From assembly GCA_013286235.1 (NCBI GenBank), contig JABDGE010000002.1, positions 1-64,000 of the forward strand: a stretch of DNA of 64,000 nucleotides. Direction: 5' to 3'. The position numbers and the translations under genes are program-made. Positions 7,584 to 16,736 of this stretch are shown here, one piece after another. Source of the DNA: Bacteroidota bacterium. GTDB taxonomy: Bacteria > Bacteroidota > Bacteroidia > Sphingobacteriales > Sphingobacteriaceae. The first letter of the stretch is position 1. Each line of letters starts with the position of its first letter. The notes beneath the pieces were generated by a model. The model was given only the letters and a program-made list of their open reading frames with translations. It had not been told where the DNA came from and ran no database searches.

Positions 7584-9701
7584 ATGTCCTTTCACCCGTC
7601 GATGATACCTGCCCATAAAGGCGAAATACCCGCAGTTACCTTATTTGTGCCCTTTGCATTGGGCATAGTTGCCGCGTTGAACCTGTTTCCGGATCGCGAT
7701 ATCAATTTGGTATTGATCGCATTCCTCATCACAAGCCTCGTTTTTATCATCCTCAATATAGCCTACCGGCGTTTGCATTTGTACAAATACCAGTGGGTTG
7801 GTGGCGCACTAATGCATCTGCTGTTATTTTTATTTGGGTGTATATCAGCTATTAATCATAGGGAAGTTAATCAGAAAGATCATTTCTCTAAAGCGAAAGC
7901 ACAATACCTTGGCATACGCATTGGTAATGAGCCGGTTCTTAAAAACGGCTTTCTGAGGTTTACGGCAAATGTTGAAGCCGCCATCGACAGCAGTAAAAAA
8001 TTACCGGTAGGCGGAACGCTGATGGTGATGCTAAAGGACACGTCCGCCAAAAACCTGTATTACGGCGACGAGCTACTGATCCCGGCAAAATATAGCCCGG
8101 TCGATCCGCCGTTTAATCCCGCGGAATTTAATTATAAAGCTTATTTGGCCGGTAAAAATATTTATTACCAGGAGTTCCTCTATCCCAAACAATACGCTGT
8201 AGTTGACCAGGGTAATGGCAATCCCTTGATCTATCATTCGTTGCGCCTGAGGCAGCAACTGATTGCGAAGCTAAAAACGAACGTCCGCGATACAACTGCC
8301 CTCGAAGTCGTTTCTTCCCTCCTGCTTGGCTACAGGGCTGGTTTGAGTGAGGATGTCAGGGATACTTACGCAAGGACAGGGGCCCTGTACGTGCTTTCCG
8401 TTTCCGGCTCGCAAGTCGCCATTATCTACCTGCTACTATCTTTCGCACTGTCGTTTTTAGAAAGGCGCAAATACGGGAAGCTTGTAAGGGCCGTGATTAT
8501 TATCGCCGTGCTTTGGTATTACGCCCTGCTGACAGGCTTTTCCATGTCGGTTTGCCGGGCATCACTGATGGTGAGCCTCGTTGTGATCGGCAAAACGTTC
8601 AGCCGGTATATCAATTCCCTTAATATTTTGGCCATAGCAGCATTTTTGCTGTTGATCTATGACCCATTTTCCATTGCGGAGCCAGGATTCCAGCTTTCCT
8701 TTATCGCGGTTTCGGGCCTTATTTTATTTCAGCCGATGGTTTACCGTTGGTTCCGGTTTAAAAATAAATGGGCGGATAAGCTTTGGGCCTTGTGTTCGCT
8801 GTCTATCGCAGCGCAGCTGATCATCTTGCCGCTTTGCGCGTTTTACTTTCACCAGCTGCCCATTTATTTTTTATTGAGTAACCTGTTGATCATTGTACCG
8901 GCTGCTGTCCTCATGTATACCGGTATTCTTTACCTGTTATTGCCGCAAATACCGGTGATTTCGGTTTCCCTTGCTTTCATCCTCGAAAAAACGGCGTTCG
9001 TGATGACCAATGGGCTTGCTCTTATCAACCGCCTGCCGATAGGGAGCATTAACAAAGTTTGGATCACCATGCCCGAATGTTTATTGTTGTTTATAGGAAT
9101 CTTAGGTCTTTTCTTTTTTTCGCATTACAAAAAAAGCTGGCAGCTCATCCTGTGCTTATCAGCCTGCCTTCTGCTTTGCAGCAGTGTCAGCATAAAACGA
9201 ATAAACCAGGCAAATACCAAAAGTATCGCCTGGCTTAATTTAAAAAAACATACCGGCATCGTATTTAAAAATGGAAATGAAGCGATTGTCCTGTCAGACC
9301 TAAAGCAAACCGACCGGGATTACCTGTATTCCATTCAGCCTTACCTGGATAGCTGCCAGGTAAACCAAACCATGGTTTATAACCCCGGGCAGGGAATAAG
9401 CTCACCCTGGCTTAAAAAGAGATATGGCCTGGTAAGCTTTCTGTGCACTCCGGTTTTTATATTTAATGGAACATTGCAGCAAAATGCGCTGGTTCCAAAA
9501 CCTCAGTTTAGTTATCTTTACCTTACCGGAAACCCGGATGTCGGGCTTGACGTGCTTGCCAGCAATTTTAATTATCAAAACTTGATCATCGATGGCACTA
9601 ACTCCGATAAATCTATTGAAAACTGGCAGAAACAATTGCCAAAAAATATATATTGCAAAATATTAAAACGTAACAAATCATTTGTTTGGGTATCTAATTA
9701 A
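7584..9701 (+). CDS. comEC: ComEC/Rec2-family inner-membrane channel protein
   Basis: 705 residues. The family forms the inner-membrane channel for single-stranded DNA uptake in natural transformation. The N-terminal hydrophobic segments and soluble loop (about 20-230) resemble the ComEC N-terminal domain. The competence domain (about 235-520) shows LLLGYRAGLSEDVRDTYARTGALYVLSVSGSQVA and many membrane spans. The C-terminal ~180 residues lack an obvious metallo-beta-lactamase HxHxDH signature, so this is the shorter or degenerate form. An alternative start is the Met at residue 7. No other competence genes are adjacent; a role in uptake is inferred from the family only. Confidence 0.9.
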   Translation: MSFHPSMIPAHKGEIPAVTLFVPFALGIVAALNLFPDRDINLVLIAFLITSLVFIILNIAYRRLHLYKYQWVGGALMHLLLFLFGCISAINHREVNQKDHFSKAKAQYLGIRIGNEPVLKNGFLRFTANVEAAIDSSKKLPVGGTLMVMLKDTSAKNLYYGDELLIPAKYSPVDPPFNPAEFNYKAYLAGKNIYYQEFLYPKQYAVVDQGNGNPLIYHSLRLRQQLIAKLKTNVRDTTALEVVSSLLLGYRAGLSEDVRDTYARTGALYVLSVSGSQVAIIYLLLSFALSFLERRKYGKLVRAVIIIAVLWYYALLTGFSMSVCRASLMVSLVVIGKTFSRYINSLNILAIAAFLLLIYDPFSIAEPGFQLSFIAVSGLILFQPMVYRWFRFKNKWADKLWALCSLSIAAQLIILPLCAFYFHQLPIYFLLSNLLIIVPAAVLMYTGILYLLLPQIPVISVSLAFILEKTAFVMTNGLALINRLPIGSINKVWITMPECLLLFIGILGLFFFSHYKKSWQLILCLSACLLLCSSVSIKRINQANTKSIAWLNLKKHTGIVFKNGNEAIVLSDLKQTDRDYLYSIQPYLDSCQVNQTMVYNPGQGISSPWLKKRYGLVSFLCTPVFIFNGTLQQNALVPKPQFSYLYLTGNPDVGLDVLASNFNYQNLIIDGTNSDKSIENWQKQLPKNIYCKILKRNKSFVWVSN

Positions 9702-9762
9702 AAATGATAAAATTTGTGTACAGCTAACAAAAACCAATTTTTGTATACTATAAACTCAATTT

Positions 9763-10410
9763 ATGAATATTAAATTCTTAAATGTTGCGCTGGGCATAGT
9801 GCTTGCAGCAACCACTTTTAGTGCCAGTGCACAAAAATCCTTCACTTCGGGAACTATCACCATGAGCGGTGAAATGCGGGGTCAGGCAGTTGAAATGAAG
9901 GATTATTTTACACCCGACTCATCGGCCGTTAGTTTTACGGCGGGCCCTGCTACGATCAAGGTTCTGCGGAACAATCAATTCAGCTATATGGTGGTGCTTG
10001 TTGATGTGCCGGTTGCCTCGATGAAAAAAGCCGGCCTTGCCAGCCCCGATGATATAGAACAGGCGAAAAATGAGATACCAAAATTTACCTATGCGCCAGC
10101 TGCAGATACCAAGGTGATATCGGGCTTTAACTGCAAAAAGGTAGTTGCTACTGATACAAAGACCAACAAAAGTTATGATGTGTGGATAACCAGCGATGTT
10201 ACCTTGCCTGCGGGCGTCGCCGATGAATATTACCCCGGCATCGGTGGTATACCTATCCAGTACACCTCGTTCAACCAGGGACAGGAATCAACCATTACCA
10301 TAACGGCAATAACCGATACCAAGGCACCGGCAGGAACATTCGCAGTTTCAGCCGACTATGACAAAATGACGCTGGACGACCTGAAGGCGATGAGCGGCGG
10401 GGGAAATTGA
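9763..10410 (+). CDS. Exported protein, GLPGLI/DUF4412-like
   Basis: 215 residues with a signal peptide ending at TFSASAQ. The rest is beta-rich. The order of elements (a reporter-like strand set, then FTYAPAADTKVISGFNCKKVVATDT, then a WITSDVTLP stretch) resembles small periplasmic DUF4412-type proteins of Bacteroidota, which have no established function. A single Cys is visible in FNCKK. The call rests on general resemblance. It stands alone between comEC and a repeat tract. Confidence 0.7.
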   Translation: MNIKFLNVALGIVLAATTFSASAQKSFTSGTITMSGEMRGQAVEMKDYFTPDSSAVSFTAGPATIKVLRNNQFSYMVVLVDVPVASMKKAGLASPDDIEQAKNEIPKFTYAPAADTKVISGFNCKKVVATDTKTNKSYDVWITSDVTLPAGVADEYYPGIGGIPIQYTSFNQGQESTITITAITDTKAPAGTFAVSADYDKMTLDDLKAMSGGGN

Positions 10411-10413
10411 GTT

Positions 10414-10515
10414 GGCAGTGAGCGGTTTGCAGTGGGCAGTAGGCAGTGAGAATTGCTTACTGCATGCTTTCACATAAAGCACCCGACAGTTTGCAGTAAG
10501 CGGTATGCAGTTTGC
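10414..10515. repeat. Heptanucleotide tract and duplicated 3' end of the diiron protein gene
   Basis: Units GGCAGTG, AGCGGTT, TGCAGTG, GGCAGTA, GGCAGTG, AGAATTG run from 10414 to 10455. Then 10454-10485 is a diverged copy of 10514-10545, the last codons of the leftward ferritin-like gene, so the gene end has been duplicated downstream of itself. The words GCAGT and TTGCAGT continue to the stop codon at 10516. Confidence 0.8.
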
Positions 10516-11121
10516 TTACTGCAAACTTTCATATAAAGCGCCGATCCAATCTGAGAATAAATAGCTTTCAAATTCCACTGCTTTTTTTGCATAGGTTTCC
10601 CAATCGGGCGAAAACGTTTTAAGCTGGTTCAGCATTTCCTCCAGGTGTCCTTCCTCCTCTAAAATAATCGATTTTACATTCACCCTGCTTCCTGCATTTT
10701 CCAATGCTTGCTGGTAAACCGGGTACAGCTCGTCTGCCCGCATTTCAATCGCGTAGGTTACCAGCAGATATGCGGCAAATCTCAGCTCCTTGCCCGTTAA
10801 TCCAAGCTCACGTTTCAAATAACGGCATACGTCAATATCCAGTTGGTTGAGGTAATGCCTGCTTGCCTGTGATGCCAGCAAATAAGACGGCTCATAAGTG
10901 GGACAGTCTTCGCTCGTTTTTTCTATTTGCTTCTTCAGGTAAAAGGCGTGCCGATGTTCCTCGGCGGCGTGCTTCAGGACAATATAAGTAACGGTTAGGG
11001 GATCCTCGCAAGCGGAAATTTTTCTCGCGCCGGTATTTTCCATTAAGCTCAACGTGTTTAAAAACCTGGCATGCAAACGGTTATCTTCTATAAGCAGCGG
11101 TAGTATATCAGTAATGTCCAT
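10516..11121 (-). CDS. Ferritin-like diiron four-helix protein in the bioA operon
   Basis: 201 residues, mostly helical. Candidate iron ligands are Glu in LLIEDNRLH (helix 1), ExxH in HAAEEHRHAF (helix 2), Glu in TYAIEMRADELYP (helix 3) and ExxH in LEEEGHLEEM (helix 4). This pattern matches ferritin-like diiron carboxylate proteins, which include oxygenases and oxidases as well as iron stores. No signal peptide, so cytoplasmic. It lies 52 nt downstream of bioA and is probably co-transcribed, which suggests but does not prove a link to biotin or metal metabolism. I do not recognise a named family. The last residues (ESLQ) are encoded in repeat sequence. Confidence 0.75.
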   Translation of the reverse strand: MDITDILPLLIEDNRLHARFLNTLSLMENTGARKISACEDPLTVTYIVLKHAAEEHRHAFYLKKQIEKTSEDCPTYEPSYLLASQASRHYLNQLDIDVCRYLKRELGLTGKELRFAAYLLVTYAIEMRADELYPVYQQALENAGSRVNVKSIILEEEGHLEEMLNQLKTFSPDWETYAKKAVEFESYLFSDWIGALYESLQ

Positions 11122-11173
11122 CAGTCAACAATAAAACAATAGCATACAATACAGCAATCACACAATACAAGCA

Positions 11174-12439
11174 TCAAATAACATTCAACGCTTCTTCAAT
11201 TTTGCCGTAAATGTAGTCCAGCTGTTCGTTGCTAATGCAATATGGGGGTAAAATGTAAATTATGTTTCCCAGCGGCCTCAAAATAATGCCGGCTGCCAAA
11301 AAATATTTGTAAAGGGTGTCGCGTAGCGAATTAAAATAGGAAGTGTCGCTTTCTGTTTCCCATTCCAGTGCGAATATGGTACCGGTCTGGCGGGTTGTTT
11401 TAACTTTGGGATGATGTTTGATCCGCTCGCCAAATGCCCGGTGCTTATTCGCGATCCTGGTGATATTGTTCGCCGTTGAAGGCTCGAGGAAAATATCGAG
11501 GCTGGCGAGCGCCGCCGCGCAGGCAACCGGGTTGGCTGTGAACGAATGCCCGTGGAAAAGCGTCTTCAAACGATCATCGGATAAAAAGGCGTCGTAAATG
11601 GCTTTTGTGCAGGTAGTAAGGCCAAGGGCCATGGTTCCTCCTGTAAGGCCTTTCGAAAAGCACATTACGTCCGGCTGCTCCTGTACATGGTAACAAGCGA
11701 AAGGTTTTCCTGTTCGGCCGAAGCCGGTGAACACTTCGTCAGCGATCATTAAAATACCTTCCCCGCAACAGTGGGCCATCAGCTCGTTTAAATATTCGGC
11801 CTCATACATCAGCATACCGCTTGCGCCCTGGACCAAAGGCTCAAAAATGAAACAAGCAGGCTTAGATTTGAGATTTGAGATTTGAGATTTGAGATTTTGA
11901 ATATTGCTTTCAGTGGGCAGGTCGACAAATTCGACTTCGAACAGCAACTGATCAAATGCCGCGGTGAAGGCACTCCGCCCGCTCACGGCCATTGCCCCGA
12001 AGGTATCGCCGTGGTAGGCATTCTTGAAGGCGATAATTTTTGTGCGGTTTTCGCCCTTATTGTGCCAGTACTGGAGGCACATTTTTATGGCGACCTCAAC
12101 GGCGGTTGAACCATTATCTGAGTAGAATACCTTTCGCTGGTTAGCCGGAAGGATTTCAATCAATCGTTCACCCAACTCAACAGCGCCTTCGTGGGTAAAG
12201 CCGGCAAATATCACATGCTCCAGCTTAAATAATTGTTCTGAAACTTTTTTTGCGATGTATGGATGGGCATGCCCGTGAATGTTCACCCACCATGATGAAA
12301 CGGCGTCGATATACTCCTTGCCGTCTTCGCCAAAAAGTAATGCTCCTTCGCCCCGGACAATGGGTACCGGCGGCAGGGCCGTTTTCATTTGGGTATACGG
12401 ATGCCATATTACCTCCAAATCTCGCTCCGTCAGTCCCAT
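11174..12439 (-). CDS. bioA: Adenosylmethionine-8-amino-7-oxononanoate aminotransferase
   Basis: 421 residues. This PLP enzyme moves the amino group of S-adenosylmethionine to 8-amino-7-oxononanoate to give 7,8-diaminononanoate in biotin synthesis. Family marks are WHPYTQMK at the N-terminus, SSWWVNIHGHAHP, YHGDTFGAMAVSG, IADEVFTGFGRTG and the PLP lysine in CFSKGLTGGTMALG. The start overlaps the end of the Nudix gene by 10 nt. Residues about 181-192 are encoded by five 7-bp units (11864-11898), so gain or loss of one unit would break the frame. No other biotin genes are in the window. Confidence 0.96.
   Translation of the reverse strand: MGLTERDLEVIWHPYTQMKTALPPVPIVRGEGALLFGEDGKEYIDAVSSWWVNIHGHAHPYIAKKVSEQLFKLEHVIFAGFTHEGAVELGERLIEILPANQRKVFYSDNGSTAVEVAIKMCLQYWHNKGENRTKIIAFKNAYHGDTFGAMAVSGRSAFTAAFDQLLFEVEFVDLPTESNIQNLKSQISNLKSKPACFIFEPLVQGASGMLMYEAEYLNELMAHCCGEGILMIADEVFTGFGRTGKPFACYHVQEQPDVMCFSKGLTGGTMALGLTTCTKAIYDAFLSDDRLKTLFHGHSFTANPVACAAALASLDIFLEPSTANNITRIANKHRAFGERIKHHPKVKTTRQTGTIFALEWETESDTSYFNSLRDTLYKYFLAAGIILRPLGNIIYILPPYCISNEQLDYIYGKIEEALNVI
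11864..11898. repeat. Perfect heptanucleotide repeat within bioA
   Basis: AGATTTG occurs four times in tandem, followed by AGATTTT. The unit length is not a multiple of three, so slippage by one unit shifts the bioA frame. The encoded loop (NLKSQISNLKSK) lies just before the conserved CFIFEPLVQGASG segment. Confidence 0.92.
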
Positions 12440-12876
12440 TTATTATTCATTAAAAGTTTGGCAACATGCTGATCCGTCGGGAACAGTAATTCTTCGTGTT
12501 TAAGGTTATCAAGTTTCACCCACCTGAAGGATTGAAGTACATCTCCTTCGCCGTCAAAGTCAAAAACCATGGTTTTAAAATTAAGGTTCAAAGGTTGGAT
12601 ATTTTTTACCAGGTAGTAAACACTGATCACCTGTGAATCGTTAAAGGCCGATTTTACAAAAAAGTCCGTCGTGTAAAAATGGCTGATCACTTCAACAGCC
12701 GCATTGCATTCTTCCATAAATTCCCGCTTCAAGCCGTCGACCAGGCCTTCCCCATATTCGAGGCCGCCGCCGGGGAACTTGGTAAAACGGACGCCGTATT
12801 CCTGCTCATCGCTTATCAGCACTTCCTGGTGATCGTTTATCAGTAAACCGTAAACCCTTACGTTAAATGGATACAT
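12430..12876 (-). CDS. Nudix hydrolase
   Basis: 148 residues, a single Nudix domain. The Nudix box reads GGGLEYGEGLVDGLKREFMEECN, matching GX5EX7REUXEEXGU except for the final Gly, and its Glu residues should bind Mg2+. Substrates of the family are nucleoside diphosphates linked to another group; this one cannot be predicted. Its ATG overlaps the stop codon of the upstream transporter gene by one base (TAATG) and its end overlaps the bioA start, so translation of all three is likely coupled. Confidence 0.9.
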   Translation of the reverse strand: MYPFNVRVYGLLINDHQEVLISDEQEYGVRFTKFPGGGLEYGEGLVDGLKREFMEECNAAVEVISHFYTTDFFVKSAFNDSQVISVYYLVKNIQPLNLNFKTMVFDFDGEGDVLQSFRWVKLDNLKHEELLFPTDQHVAKLLMNNKWD

Positions 12877-13847
12877 TATTCATAGTGTTTTTTATTGCGG
12901 ATGATCTTTTCCAGCGTCCAGGCAATGTCTTCCGTTTTGGCTTCCGACCGTATGGGGCAATTGGGCATGCTGCAATAGTGGCAGCATTGCGGAATGCATG
13001 GGTCGGTATGGATAAAAAACTCCGTTTTAGTAACCTTGGCATTTACCAGCTGGTCAACTAACTTTACCTCTTCGTGCACCTTTACCAGGTCAAAGTAGTT
13101 GGGCAGAGTAAGGTGGCAATCGATGTGCAGATCATTCCCGTATTTCTGTGCCCTGAAGTTGTGGATATCGATCCAGGAATCACGCCGTTGTTTGTTCAGA
13201 ATATCGATTACCTCGGTCACCACGTTAAAGTCCGCCTCGTCCATCAGCACTGATACCGACTTACGTATGAGCTTGTAACCGCTGTACAGGATATAAAGGC
13301 CCACAACGATGGATAGTGCACTGTCGAGCCAGACTATATTTGTCAGCACAATCAGCACCAGGCCGGCAACCAGGCCCACGCTGGTTATCATATCGGTTAA
13401 CAGGTGACGGCCGTCTGCATCAATGGTGACCGATGGCAGGCTTTTCCCCTTTCGGATCATGTACCAGCCCATAATGCCGTTTGCAATGCCGGTAGCACCG
13501 ATGATGGCTGCACCCACCAGCAGGTCGTGAATGGGGTTGGGATAAAATAAACTGTAAACCGATTTAACCAGGATGGTGAGTGCAGCAATGCCGATAAGCG
13601 CGCCTTCTATAAAGGCCGACAGGTATTCCACTTTGCCGTGGCCATAGGGGTGATTTTCGTCGCGGGGCATGGCGGCCAGGTAGATGCTAAAGAATGCGAA
13701 TGAGCTTGCCAGCACGTTCACAATGCTTTCGGCGGCATCGGTTAAAACAAAATTGGATGAAGTGAGAAAGTATGCACCGAATTTGGCCAGCATCAGGACA
13801 AAGCCCATGATCAGCGCGAAAAGTATGATCCTTTTTTGTTCCTTCAA
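12876..13847 (-). CDS. Cation diffusion facilitator with Cys-rich C-terminal extension
   Basis: 323 residues with about six membrane segments. The HPYGHGKVEYLSAFIEG segment and HLLTD (HxxxD of the transmembrane metal site) mark the CDF family, which exports Zn2+, Fe2+ or similar ions from the cytoplasm in exchange for protons. The first half of that site reads ESIVN rather than DxxxD or HxxxD. After the cytoplasmic domain comes a Cys/His-rich tail with CIPQCCHYCSMPNC near residues 285-298, possibly an extra metal site. It is the first gene of the operon that continues to the Nudix gene and bioA. Confidence 0.92.
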   Translation of the reverse strand: MKEQKRIILFALIMGFVLMLAKFGAYFLTSSNFVLTDAAESIVNVLASSFAFFSIYLAAMPRDENHPYGHGKVEYLSAFIEGALIGIAALTILVKSVYSLFYPNPIHDLLVGAAIIGATGIANGIMGWYMIRKGKSLPSVTIDADGRHLLTDMITSVGLVAGLVLIVLTNIVWLDSALSIVVGLYILYSGYKLIRKSVSVLMDEADFNVVTEVIDILNKQRRDSWIDIHNFRAQKYGNDLHIDCHLTLPNYFDLVKVHEEVKLVDQLVNAKVTKTEFFIHTDPCIPQCCHYCSMPNCPIRSEAKTEDIAWTLEKIIRNKKHYE

Positions 13848-13864
13848 AATGCAGGTATTTGCGC

Positions 13865-13872
13865 CAAATTTA
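13865..13872 (-). promoter_or_regulatory. -7 element TAAATTTG for the transporter-Nudix-bioA operon
   Basis: Minus-strand 13872 to 13865 reads TAAATTTG, matching TAnnTTTG, 17 nt upstream of the transporter ATG at 13847. Confidence 0.6.
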
Positions 13873-14028
13873 TAAATAGTTGGGGAAATCAGTGCGGGTG
13901 TTGATAGTTATATCGACTTGATGCAAAAGGCTGCCGAAAAACGTATTTTTTGAATTGCGGGTAGTTTTTTTTCCTGATGATCGTATATTTAAATCCGAAC
14001 CAATTCTTCACCCGAATTATACCTTGCT

Positions 14029-15225
14029 ATGAAGAAAAAATATGCCTTTTCGTTGCTACTGGCTGTAACAACCATGTGCGCGTGCCGCAAGCCTTATAAC
14101 CCACCGGCGATGGCAGCGCCGCAAAGCATTCTTGTTGTGGAAGGAGCGATCACGGGCTCCGATTCAACGTTCATCACCCTTAGCCGCGCCGTAAATCTTG
14201 CTGCACTAAATACAAACAACCCCGAATTGCATGCCTCGGTTGCCGTGGAGAGCAATCAAAGCATAAGTTATCCCCTAACCGAGCTTGGAAACGGTATTTA
14301 TGCCTGCGGGCCGCTAAACCTGGATAATACGCATCAATACCGTTTAACAATCACTACCGCCGGCGGCCAGCTCTATGTATCAGATTATGTGAGCACGCTA
14401 AACGCCCCGCCAATTGACAGCGTTACGTGGGATACGAAAGGCACATTGCAGGGCGCCGGCTTAAACGTATATGTAAACACGCATGACCCCACAAATACTG
14501 TTAAATATTTCAGATGGGAGTACCAGGAAACATGGCTTTTTACCGCTCAATTTGGTTCGGACTACTATTCGAACGGTGATACGGTACTTGTCCGCAACCT
14601 GCAGACACAAAACATTACCAATTGCTGGGACAGCGATACATCCAGCACCATCTCGTTAGGCAGCACCGCCAAACTGTCTAAAGCGGTTATCAGCCGGCAA
14701 CTGCTTACCTCGGTGCCTTCAACGTCTGAAAAGGTCTCGACTGAATACAGTGTACTGGTAAAACAATATGCATTGACAGCCGACGCTTACATTTTTTATC
14801 AAAACATGAAAACTAACACCGAGCAGCTTGGTAGTATATTCGATGCCCAGCCCTCTCAAATTAACGGCAATTTGCACTGCGTGACCAATCCTTCCCAAGC
14901 CGTTATTGGCTATGTATCCATAGGCGCTGTTACTACGCAAAGAATATTTGTAAGGAACCTGCCGGGATGGCAAACCACTCCTGACCCACCGGGGTGTGTG
15001 CTGGCATTTGATGGTGAAGCTTGCTGCACTTATATTAGTAAGTATGGAAACCAGGTAAATGAGTACATCAATTACCTTATTGGGGGCGATACGAACCCGC
15101 TAATCCCGATCAATGCAATAGGTCCGGTGAACCTGCCCCCCCTTGGCTACACAGCTACAACGAGAGCATGCGCGGATTGTACTTTGCGAGGAACGAATGT
15201 AGAGCCAGGTTTTTGGCATTACTGA
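14029..15225 (+). CDS. DUF4249 lipoprotein, copy 1 of a tandem pair
   Basis: 398 residues. A lipoprotein signal peptide ends near Cys20 (TMCACRKPYNPP; Cys18 is the alternative), followed by QSILVVEGAITGSDSTFITLSR, typical of the start of DUF4249 proteins, outer-membrane-associated lipoproteins of unknown function in Bacteroidota. The C-terminal part is Cys-rich (ACADCTLRGTN). These genes usually follow a TonB-dependent receptor gene, but none is present here. The gene is closely similar to the next one over its whole length, including about 120 nt of upstream DNA. Confidence 0.88.
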   Translation: MKKKYAFSLLLAVTTMCACRKPYNPPAMAAPQSILVVEGAITGSDSTFITLSRAVNLAALNTNNPELHASVAVESNQSISYPLTELGNGIYACGPLNLDNTHQYRLTITTAGGQLYVSDYVSTLNAPPIDSVTWDTKGTLQGAGLNVYVNTHDPTNTVKYFRWEYQETWLFTAQFGSDYYSNGDTVLVRNLQTQNITNCWDSDTSSTISLGSTAKLSKAVISRQLLTSVPSTSEKVSTEYSVLVKQYALTADAYIFYQNMKTNTEQLGSIFDAQPSQINGNLHCVTNPSQAVIGYVSIGAVTTQRIFVRNLPGWQTTPDPPGCVLAFDGEACCTYISKYGNQVNEYINYLIGGDTNPLIPINAIGPVNLPPLGYTATTRACADCTLRGTNVEPGFWHY

Positions 15226-15254
15226 TGAAGCCGGAGCCGATAATTGAAGGTCGG

Positions 15255-15377
15255 CCGGCAGGTCGTGGATAGGGTTGGGATAAATAAGCTATAAGCAGAT
15301 TTAACCGCGATGGTTAGCGCGGCAATGCCTGCGAGCACCCCCCTGTGTAACGGCCGACAAGTATTCCACTTTGCCAC
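15255..15377 (-). pseudogene. Degenerate fragment of the cation transporter gene
   Basis: 15255-15377 is a diverged copy of 13517-13638, an internal segment of the cation diffusion facilitator gene, in the same orientation and with small indels. Directly after it, 15379 onward copies 13897 onward, the DUF4249 promoter region. The 258 nt in between (5' end and promoter of the transporter gene) are missing from the copy. The fragment has no intact frame and marks the left end of the duplicated unit. Confidence 0.88.
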
Positions 15378-15512
15378 CGGTGTTGACAGTTACATCGACT
15401 TGAAGCAAAAGGCTCCCGAAAAACGTATTTTTTGTATTACGGGTAGCCTTTTTTATCCTGATGATCGTATATTTAAATCCGAACCAATTCTTCAACCGAA
15501 TTATACCTTGCT

Positions 15513-16736
15513 ATGAAGAAAAAATATGCCTTTTGGTGGCTGCTGGCTGTCATGACAGTGTGTGCATGCCGCAAGCCTTATAATCCACCGGCGATCGCGT
15601 CGCCGCAAAGCATTCTTGTTGTGGAAGGCGTGATCACCGGCTCCGATTCAACGTTCATCACCCTGAGCCGCACCGTAAATCTTGCAGCACTAAATACAAA
15701 CAACCCCGAATTGCATGCCTCGGTTGCCGTGGAGAGCAATCAACAGGTAACCTATCCCCTAACAGAGCATGGAAACGGGGTTTATGCCTGCGGGCCGCTA
15801 AACCTGGATAATACCCATCAATGCCGCTTGACGATTACCACAGCCAACGGTCAGGTCTTTGCGTCCGACTATGTGAGTATACTGAATGCCCCGCCTATTG
15901 ACAGCGTTACCTGGGATACCAAAGGCACGCTGGAAAGCGGCCCCGGCATGAATGTATATGTAAACACGCATGATCCGACAAACACTGTAAAATATTATAG
16001 ATGGGAGTTTGACGAAACCTGGATTTTTGAATCGCAATTTGAGTCTAACTACTACTCTAACGGAGATACTGTGCTTGTACGCAACCAACAGACACAGAAC
16101 ATTTCCAGGTGCTGGGACAGCGATACGTCCAGCACCATCCTGTTAGGAAGCACTGCCAAACTGGCTAAAGCGGTCATCAATAAGCAACTGCTTACCTCGG
16201 TGGTGTCATCGTCAGAAAAAGTTTCTAATGAATACAGTGTACTGGTGAAACAGTATGCATTGACAGCTGATGCCTACACTTTTTATCAAAACATGAAAGA
16301 AAACTCAGAGGATCTGGGCAGTATATTCGATCCCCTGCCCTCTCAAATTAACGGCAACTTGCACTGTGTTACCAATCCATCCCAGGCGGTTATCGGCTAT
16401 GTATCGGTAGGCGCTGTTACCACGCAAAGGATATTTATCAGCAGTCGTGTGTTGCCCGGATGGCAGGTTACTTATGACCCGCCGGGATGTGTGCTGGCAT
16501 TTAACCCCAAACAACCCTGTTGCTATTATAATTTTGTTAATAACAACGGTTCCGTCACAAACCAGGTAAATGCTTATATCAACTACCTGATAGGGCACGA
16601 TCAGGAACCGCTTATCCCGATCGATGCAATAGGTCCGGTGAACCTGCCGCCTCTTGGATATACTGCTACGACCAGGGCCTGCGCGGATTGTACTTTGCGC
16701 GGGACAAATGTGCAGCCAAGCTTTTGGCAGTACTAA
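15513..16736 (+). CDS. DUF4249 lipoprotein, copy 2 of a tandem pair
   Basis: 407 residues, with the same architecture as the gene before it: lipobox region TVCACRKPYNPP, the QSILVVEG start and an ACADCTLRGTN tail. Most differences are substitutions; the later part carries a few inserted residues (NFVNNNGSVTNQVNAYIN region). Both copies keep open frames of similar length, so both are probably functional and diverging. Upstream DNA from 15379 is also duplicated, so they probably share promoter sequence. Confidence 0.88.
   Translation: MKKKYAFWWLLAVMTVCACRKPYNPPAIASPQSILVVEGVITGSDSTFITLSRTVNLAALNTNNPELHASVAVESNQQVTYPLTEHGNGVYACGPLNLDNTHQCRLTITTANGQVFASDYVSILNAPPIDSVTWDTKGTLESGPGMNVYVNTHDPTNTVKYYRWEFDETWIFESQFESNYYSNGDTVLVRNQQTQNISRCWDSDTSSTILLGSTAKLAKAVINKQLLTSVVSSSEKVSNEYSVLVKQYALTADAYTFYQNMKENSEDLGSIFDPLPSQINGNLHCVTNPSQAVIGYVSVGAVTTQRIFISSRVLPGWQVTYDPPGCVLAFNPKQPCCYYNFVNNNGSVTNQVNAYINYLIGHDQEPLIPIDAIGPVNLPPLGYTATTRACADCTLRGTNVQPSFWQY

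Noticed and set aside
12876-13847. Loss of the metal site in the cation transporter (ESIVN instead of DxxxD)
   Set aside because: I recall this variant as common among Bacteroidota CDF proteins; the HxxxD half and overall fold are intact, so it is not treated as a defect.
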